From WHSW01 sp963821025 (GTDB taxonomy: Bacteria; Actinomycetota; Thermoleophilia; Solirubrobacterales; 70-9), in contig CAWGCG010000004.1 in assembly GCA_963821025.1 (NCBI GenBank), positions 682,001 through 746,000 on the forward strand: DNA of 64,000 nt, given 5' to 3'. The notes below the pieces were generated by a model. The model was not told the origin of the DNA. It searched no databases and saw nothing but the letters and a program-made list of their open reading frames with translations. The stretch's first letter is position 1. Each line of letters starts with the position of its first letter. The position numbers were made by a program, and so were the translations under genes. This document shows, in pieces, positions 60,502 through 64,000 of the stretch.

Positions 60502-62070
60502 CTAGAGCGGGATGTTCCCGTGCTTTCGCTTCGGCTGGTCGACGCGCTTGGTCTGCAGCGTGCGCAGGGCCCGGATCAGCTTCGGGCGCGTCTGGTGCGG
60601 CTCGATCACGTCGTCGATGTAGCCGCGCTCGGCGGCCGAGTAGGGGTTGGCGAAGTGCGCCTTGTAGTCATCGATCAGCTTCTGGCGGCGCTCGTCGGGG
60701 GTCGGCGATTGGCTGATGTCCTTGCGGTAGATGATGTTGACCGCCCCCTCGGGGCCCATCACCGCGACCTCCGCCTGGGGCCAGGCGAAGTTGAAGTCGG
60801 CGAGCATGTGCTTCGAGTTCATGACGTCGTAGGCGCCGCCGTAGGCCTTGCGCGTGATCACGGTCAGCTTCGGCACGGTCGCCTCGGTGAACGCGTAGAG
60901 CAGCTTCGCCCCGTGGCGGATGATCCCGTTCCACTCCTGCGAGGTGCCCGGGAGAAATCCGGGGACGTCGGTGAACGTGACCAGCGGGACGTTGAACGCG
61001 TCGCAGAAGCGAACGAAGCGGGCCGCCTTCTCGGAGGACTCGATGTCGAGCACCCCGGCCAGGTGCTTGGGCTGGTTGCCGACGATCCCGATCGGATGGC
61101 CGTCGAGGCGCGAGAAGCCGACGATGATGTTCTGGGCGAAGTGCTGCTGGACCTCGAAGAACTCGCCGTCGTCGACGACCAGCGAGACCACCTCGCGCAT
61201 GTCGTAGGGCTTCTGCGGGTCCGCGGGAACGATCGAGTCGAGCGCCTCGTCGGCGCGCTCGGGGTCGTCGTAGGGCTCGACCCGTGGCGGCAGTTCGAGA
61301 TTGTTGAGCGGCAGGAAGCTGGTCAGATAGCGGATGTCGGAGAGGCACTGCTCCTCGTCTTCGGCGGCGAAGTGGGCTACTCCGGACTTCGAGTTATGGG
61401 TCATCGCCCCGCCGAGCTCCTCGAATTCGACCTCCTCGCCGGTGACCGTCTTGATCACCTCGGGCCCGGTGATGAACATGTGCGAGGTCTCCTTGACCAT
61501 GAAGATGAAGTCGGTCATCGCCGGCGAGTAGACGGCCCCGCCCGCGCACGGCCCCATGATCGCCGAGATCTGCGGGATCACCCCCGAACACTGGACGTTG
61601 CGGACGAAGACGTCGCCGTAGGCGCCGAGCGAGACCACACCCTCCTGGATCCGCGCGCCGCCGGAGTCGTTGAGGCCGATCACCGGCGCGCCGACCTTGG
61701 CGGCGAGGTCCATCACCTTGCACATCTTCTCCGCCATCACCTCGCCGAGCGAACCGCCGAAGACGGTGAAGTCCTGGCTGAAGACGAACATCGGGCGCCC
61801 GTCGATCGTCCCGTAGCCGGTGACCACGGCGTCGCCGTAGGGGCGCTTTCGATCCATCTCGAACTCGTGCGTGCGGTGGCGGACGAAACGGTCGAGCTCC
61901 TCGAACGATCCGGGATCGAGCAGCTTCACGATCCGCTCGCGCGCGGTCAGCTTGCCCTTCGCGTGCTGCTTTTCGACCGCTTCCTCGGAGGCCGAATGAA
62001 CGGCCTGGTCGCGCAGCTCGCGCAGGTAGGCGAGCTTCTCCTCGAGCGTTATCGGGTTCTTCTCGCGCAC
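60502..62070 (-). CDS. accD: Acyl-CoA (propionyl/acetyl) carboxylase beta subunit
   Basis: 522-residue carboxyltransferase. N- and C-terminal crotonase-like halves; GGSLGEVMAEKMCKVMDLA and GLNDSGGARIQEG (acyl-CoA-binding, oxyanion) in the first half, GFSRLDGHPIGIVGNQPKHLAG and FTDVPGFLPGTSQEWNGIIRHGAKLLYAF in the second, RKAYGGAYDVM near the end. This is the PccB/AccD5 type, making methylmalonyl-CoA or malonyl-CoA. GTG start at 62070. A methylmalonyl-CoA mutase subunit follows at 62579 on the same strand, so the propionyl-CoA pathway is likely. Confidence 0.94.
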   Translation of the reverse strand: MREKNPITLEEKLAYLRELRDQAVHSASEEAVEKQHAKGKLTARERIVKLLDPGSFEELDRFVRHRTHEFEMDRKRPYGDAVVTGYGTIDGRPMFVFSQDFTVFGGSLGEVMAEKMCKVMDLAAKVGAPVIGLNDSGGARIQEGVVSLGAYGDVFVRNVQCSGVIPQISAIMGPCAGGAVYSPAMTDFIFMVKETSHMFITGPEVIKTVTGEEVEFEELGGAMTHNSKSGVAHFAAEDEEQCLSDIRYLTSFLPLNNLELPPRVEPYDDPERADEALDSIVPADPQKPYDMREVVSLVVDDGEFFEVQQHFAQNIIVGFSRLDGHPIGIVGNQPKHLAGVLDIESSEKAARFVRFCDAFNVPLVTFTDVPGFLPGTSQEWNGIIRHGAKLLYAFTEATVPKLTVITRKAYGGAYDVMNSKHMLADFNFAWPQAEVAVMGPEGAVNIIYRKDISQSPTPDERRQKLIDDYKAHFANPYSAAERGYIDDVIEPHQTRPKLIRALRTLQTKRVDQPKRKHGNIPL

Positions 62071-62123
62071 CGGGCGCCGATTCTATGACCGCCGGCCGAG
62101 CCGCGCCCGCGCTGACCGGGCGG

Positions 62124-62471
62124 CTAGGCCGGGGCGAACGGCCGGCGCTCGGGCGATCCGAGCTCGTCGAGCAACTCCTCCAGCGCAGCGATCGCCTCCC
62201 CGGGGTCGGGGCACGAGTGCTGGGCGGTGATCGCGACCGCGGTGCCGAAGCCGCCCGCGGCGAGCTCGATCGCGATCCGTGCGAACGCTCCGGGCTCAGC
62301 GGAGCGCCAGGCGAGGATCCGCTCGGGTTCGCGGTCGGTGACCTCGACCGGGATCGGCCGACCGGTGCCGACCAGGCCCGCCATCCAGGCCTCCATCCGG
62401 GTCAGGTCGTCGGCGAGCTCCCAGAGCTCGGGGGCGGATTTGACCAGGGTGCGCTTGGCCTTCGCTTCCAT
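62124..62471 (-). CDS. Small SRPBCC-like protein
   Basis: 115 residues from ATG 62471. EAKAKRTLVKSAPELWELADD then ERILAWRSAEPGAFARIAIELAAGGFGTAVAITAQH gives the strand-helix-strand pattern of START-like proteins; the C-terminal helix is PGEAIAALEELLDELG. Function unknown. Lies between accD and the mutase gene on the same strand, 53 bp from accD. Confidence 0.65.
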   Translation of the reverse strand: MEAKAKRTLVKSAPELWELADDLTRMEAWMAGLVGTGRPIPVEVTDREPERILAWRSAEPGAFARIAIELAAGGFGTAVAITAQHSCPDPGEAIAALEELLDELGSPERRPFAPA

Positions 62472-62543
62472 TGGCGCCAAGTTCGCCCGCCCGAACGCGG
62501 TTCCTGCACCCACTGAGCGGCTTGCAACCGCGCTCCCGTCGGC

Positions 62544-62578
62544 ACCCGAGCGGCGAGTGGCGAGCGGCGAGTGGCGAG
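62544..62578 (-). repeat. Heptanucleotide tandem repeat (CTCGCCR family), best copy
   Basis: Immediately after the TAG of the mutase gene (62581-62579) the minus strand reads CTCGCCA, CTCGCCG, CTCGCCA, CTCGCCG, then CTCGGGT: four perfect units and one decayed. Fills half of the gap before the SRPBCC-like gene. Confidence 0.75.
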
Positions 62579-64000
62579 CTAAAAGAACGACCCGCCCTTG
62601 TACTCCCCGAACACGTCGCGCATCGCGTTACAGACCTCGCCGATCGAGGCGTCGGCCGCGAGCGCCTCGCGGATCGGATGCAGCAGGTTGGCCTCGCCGC
62701 CGGCGGCTGCGCGCAGCTGCTCCAGCTTGGCCTCCACGCCTGCCTGGTCGCGCTCGGCCTTGAACTTGGCGAGGCGCTCCTTCTGACGTCGCTCGGACTC
62801 CGGGTCGACCCGGAGGATGTCGACGTCGTCGACGGTTTCGGTGACGTACTTGTTGACGCCGACGACCACGTCCTGGCCGGTTCGATAGCGCTCGTGGTAG
62901 GAGAGCGCCGACTCCTCGATCTCGCGCTGGATGAAGTCGAGCGCCTCGACCGAGCCGCCGAGCTCGGCGACCTTGTCGATCAGCTCTCGCGCCCGCGCCT
63001 CGATCTCGTCGGTGAGCGACTCGACGAAGTAGGAGCCGGCGAACGGGTCGACGGTGTCGGCCGCCCCCGACTCGTTCGCGAGCACCTGCTGGGTGCGCAG
63101 CGCGATCCGCGCCGAGCGCTCGGTCGGCAGCGCCAGCGCCTCGTCGAAGCCATTCGTATGGAGGGATTGGGTGCCGCCGCAGACGGCGGCGAAGCCCTGC
63201 AGCGCGACCCGGATGATGTTGACCTCGGGCTGCTGGGCCTGCAGGGTCACCCCGCCGGTCTGGGTGTGGAAGCGGATCATCTGCGAGCGCTCCGAGGTCG
63301 AGCCGAAGCGCTCGCGCACGAGCTCAGCCCACATCCGACGCACCGCGCGGAACTTCGCGATCTCCTGGAAGACGTTGTTGTGGCAGTTGAAGAAGAAGGC
63401 CAACCGGGGCGCGAAATCGTCGATCTCGAGCCCGCGGTCGAGCGCCGCCTCGGTGTAGGCGATCGCGTTGGAGAGGGTGAAGGCCACCTCCTGCACGGCC
63501 GAGCAGCCCTTCTCGCGGATGTGGTAGCCGGAGATCGAGATCGTGTTCCACTTCGGCACCCGCTCGGCGCAGTACTCGAAGATGTCGGTGGTCAGCCGCA
63601 TCGTCGGCTCCGGGGGGTAGATGTAGTTGCCGCGGGCGACGTACTCCTTGAGCACGTCGTTTTGCACCGTGCCGCGCAGCTTGTCGGCTTCGACCCCCTG
63701 CTCCTCGCCGACGAGCTCGTAGAGCAACAGCAAGACAGCGGCCGGCGCGTTGATCGTCATCGAGGTCGAGACCTGGTCGAGCGGGATCTGGTCGAAGCAG
63801 ATCCGCATGTCCTCGATCGTGTCGATCGGGACTCCGGTGCGGCCGACCTCACCGTCGCACAACGGGTCGTCGGAGTCGCGGCCGAGCTGGGTCGGCAGGT
63901 CGAAGGCCATCGAGAGCCCGGTCGAGCCGTGCTCGATCAGATAGCGGTAGCGCTCGTTGGTGTCCTCGGGACTGGCGAAGCCGGCGTACTGGCGCATCGT
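62579..64000 (-). CDS. Methylmalonyl-CoA mutase family large subunit, N-terminus cut by window edge
   Basis: 474 residues present from TMRQYAGFASPEDTNER to the stop; about 60-100 N-terminal residues lie outside. B12-dependent acyl-CoA mutase catalytic barrel: YRYLIEHGSTGLSMAFDLPTQLG, STSMTINAPAA, RGTVQNDVLKEYVARG, ISGYHIREKGCSAVQE, FHTQTGGVTLQAQQPEVN, GGTQSLHTNGFDEALALPTE and QQVLANESGAADTVDPFAGSYFVE. The chain ends in GEYKGGSFF without the C-terminal B12-binding domain, so a separate small cobalamin-binding subunit is needed, as in isobutyryl-CoA/ethylmalonyl-type or split mutases. Y-H in ISGYH fits methylmalonyl- or related mutases; the exact substrate is open. Confidence 0.92.
   Translation of the reverse strand, partial: TMRQYAGFASPEDTNERYRYLIEHGSTGLSMAFDLPTQLGRDSDDPLCDGEVGRTGVPIDTIEDMRICFDQIPLDQVSTSMTINAPAAVLLLLYELVGEEQGVEADKLRGTVQNDVLKEYVARGNYIYPPEPTMRLTTDIFEYCAERVPKWNTISISGYHIREKGCSAVQEVAFTLSNAIAYTEAALDRGLEIDDFAPRLAFFFNCHNNVFQEIAKFRAVRRMWAELVRERFGSTSERSQMIRFHTQTGGVTLQAQQPEVNIIRVALQGFAAVCGGTQSLHTNGFDEALALPTERSARIALRTQQVLANESGAADTVDPFAGSYFVESLTDEIEARARELIDKVAELGGSVEALDFIQREIEESALSYHERYRTGQDVVVGVNKYVTETVDDVDILRVDPESERRQKERLAKFKAERDQAGVEAKLEQLRAAAGGEANLLHPIREALAADASIGEVCNAMRDVFGEYKGGSFF

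Noticed and set aside
62544..62578. Heptad repeats considered as a small CRISPR array.
   Set aside because: Units are seven bases, directly contiguous, with no spacers and no cas genes.

Overview
The window is GC-rich (roughly 70 percent by eye) bacterial chromosome, densely coding on both strands, with many 1-4 base stop/start overlaps and frequent GTG starts. An actinomycetotal origin, probably Thermoleophilia (Solirubrobacterales-like), is inferred from: an acyl-CoA carboxylase beta subunit with a separate small epsilon subunit, an E2-E1 fused 2-oxoglutarate dehydrogenase, a UbiA-type decaprenyl-phosphate phosphoribosyltransferase, dodecin, a c-di-AMP-type riboswitch before a secreted NlpC-like protein, and an RTX-like basic tail on a secreted sugar dehydrogenase. 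No rRNA, tRNA, CRISPR array, phage, transposase or plasmid gene was seen.

Layout. 1-9.9 kb: fatty-acid/acyl-CoA genes (acyl-CoA dehydrogenase, ADP-forming acyl-CoA synthetase, 3-hydroxyacyl-CoA dehydrogenase, cut by the window edge) divergent from a Rieske oxygenase; a lipoprotein phosphatase/nuclease, an M1 peptidase and two TetR regulators. 9.9-18.1 kb: two complete polyamine-type ABC transporters (potDBCA on plus, potADBC on minus) meeting tail to tail around what looks like the 3' stump of a flavin amine oxidase gene. 18-24.5 kb: AzlCD exporter, NlpC-like protein with riboswitch, an SDR, aconitase, then 394 bp of strongly structured non-coding DNA. 24.5-32.4 kb: PQQ-type sugar dehydrogenase, a four-part 2-oxoglutarate dehydrogenase fusion with two lipoyl domains, a photolyase and a zinc ribbon protein. 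32.4-39.4 kb: a two-domain acyl-CoA reductase overlapping an alkylglycerone-phosphate-synthase-like oxidase (a likely ether-lipid pair), UbiA, and a paired acyl-CoA dehydrogenase. 39.4-46.5 kb: citrate synthase, PfkB kinase, quinone reductase, DEAD-box helicase, membrane protein. 46.5-49.5 kb: HAD phosphatase, APH-type kinase and acyl-CoA dehydrogenase, the three domains of animal ACAD10 as separate neighbours. 49.5-58.4 kb: TauE/SafE exporter, Rrf2 regulator, PHP phosphoesterase, and a seven-gene run headed by sulfite reductase, APS/PAPS reductase, ATP sulfurylase and APS kinase. 58.4-64 kb: dodecin, AccE, ornithine cyclodeaminase-like protein, AccD and a methylmalonyl-CoA mutase large subunit cut by the window edge.

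How the genes fit together: central carbon (aconitase, citrate synthase, 2-oxoglutarate dehydrogenase), acyl-CoA catabolism including propionyl/methylmalonyl-CoA metabolism, polyamine uptake and assimilatory sulfate reduction dominate. Across this housekeeping background lie two kinds of small repeat: heptanucleotide tandem repeats (CTCGCCR directly behind three stop codons, and CCTGCTS inside two genes), and a 48-bp interspersed repeat that interrupts three protein-coding genes without breaking their frames. These repeats, the ACAD10-like trio, the ether-lipid pair and the structured 23.7-24.1 kb region are the parts most worth following up.
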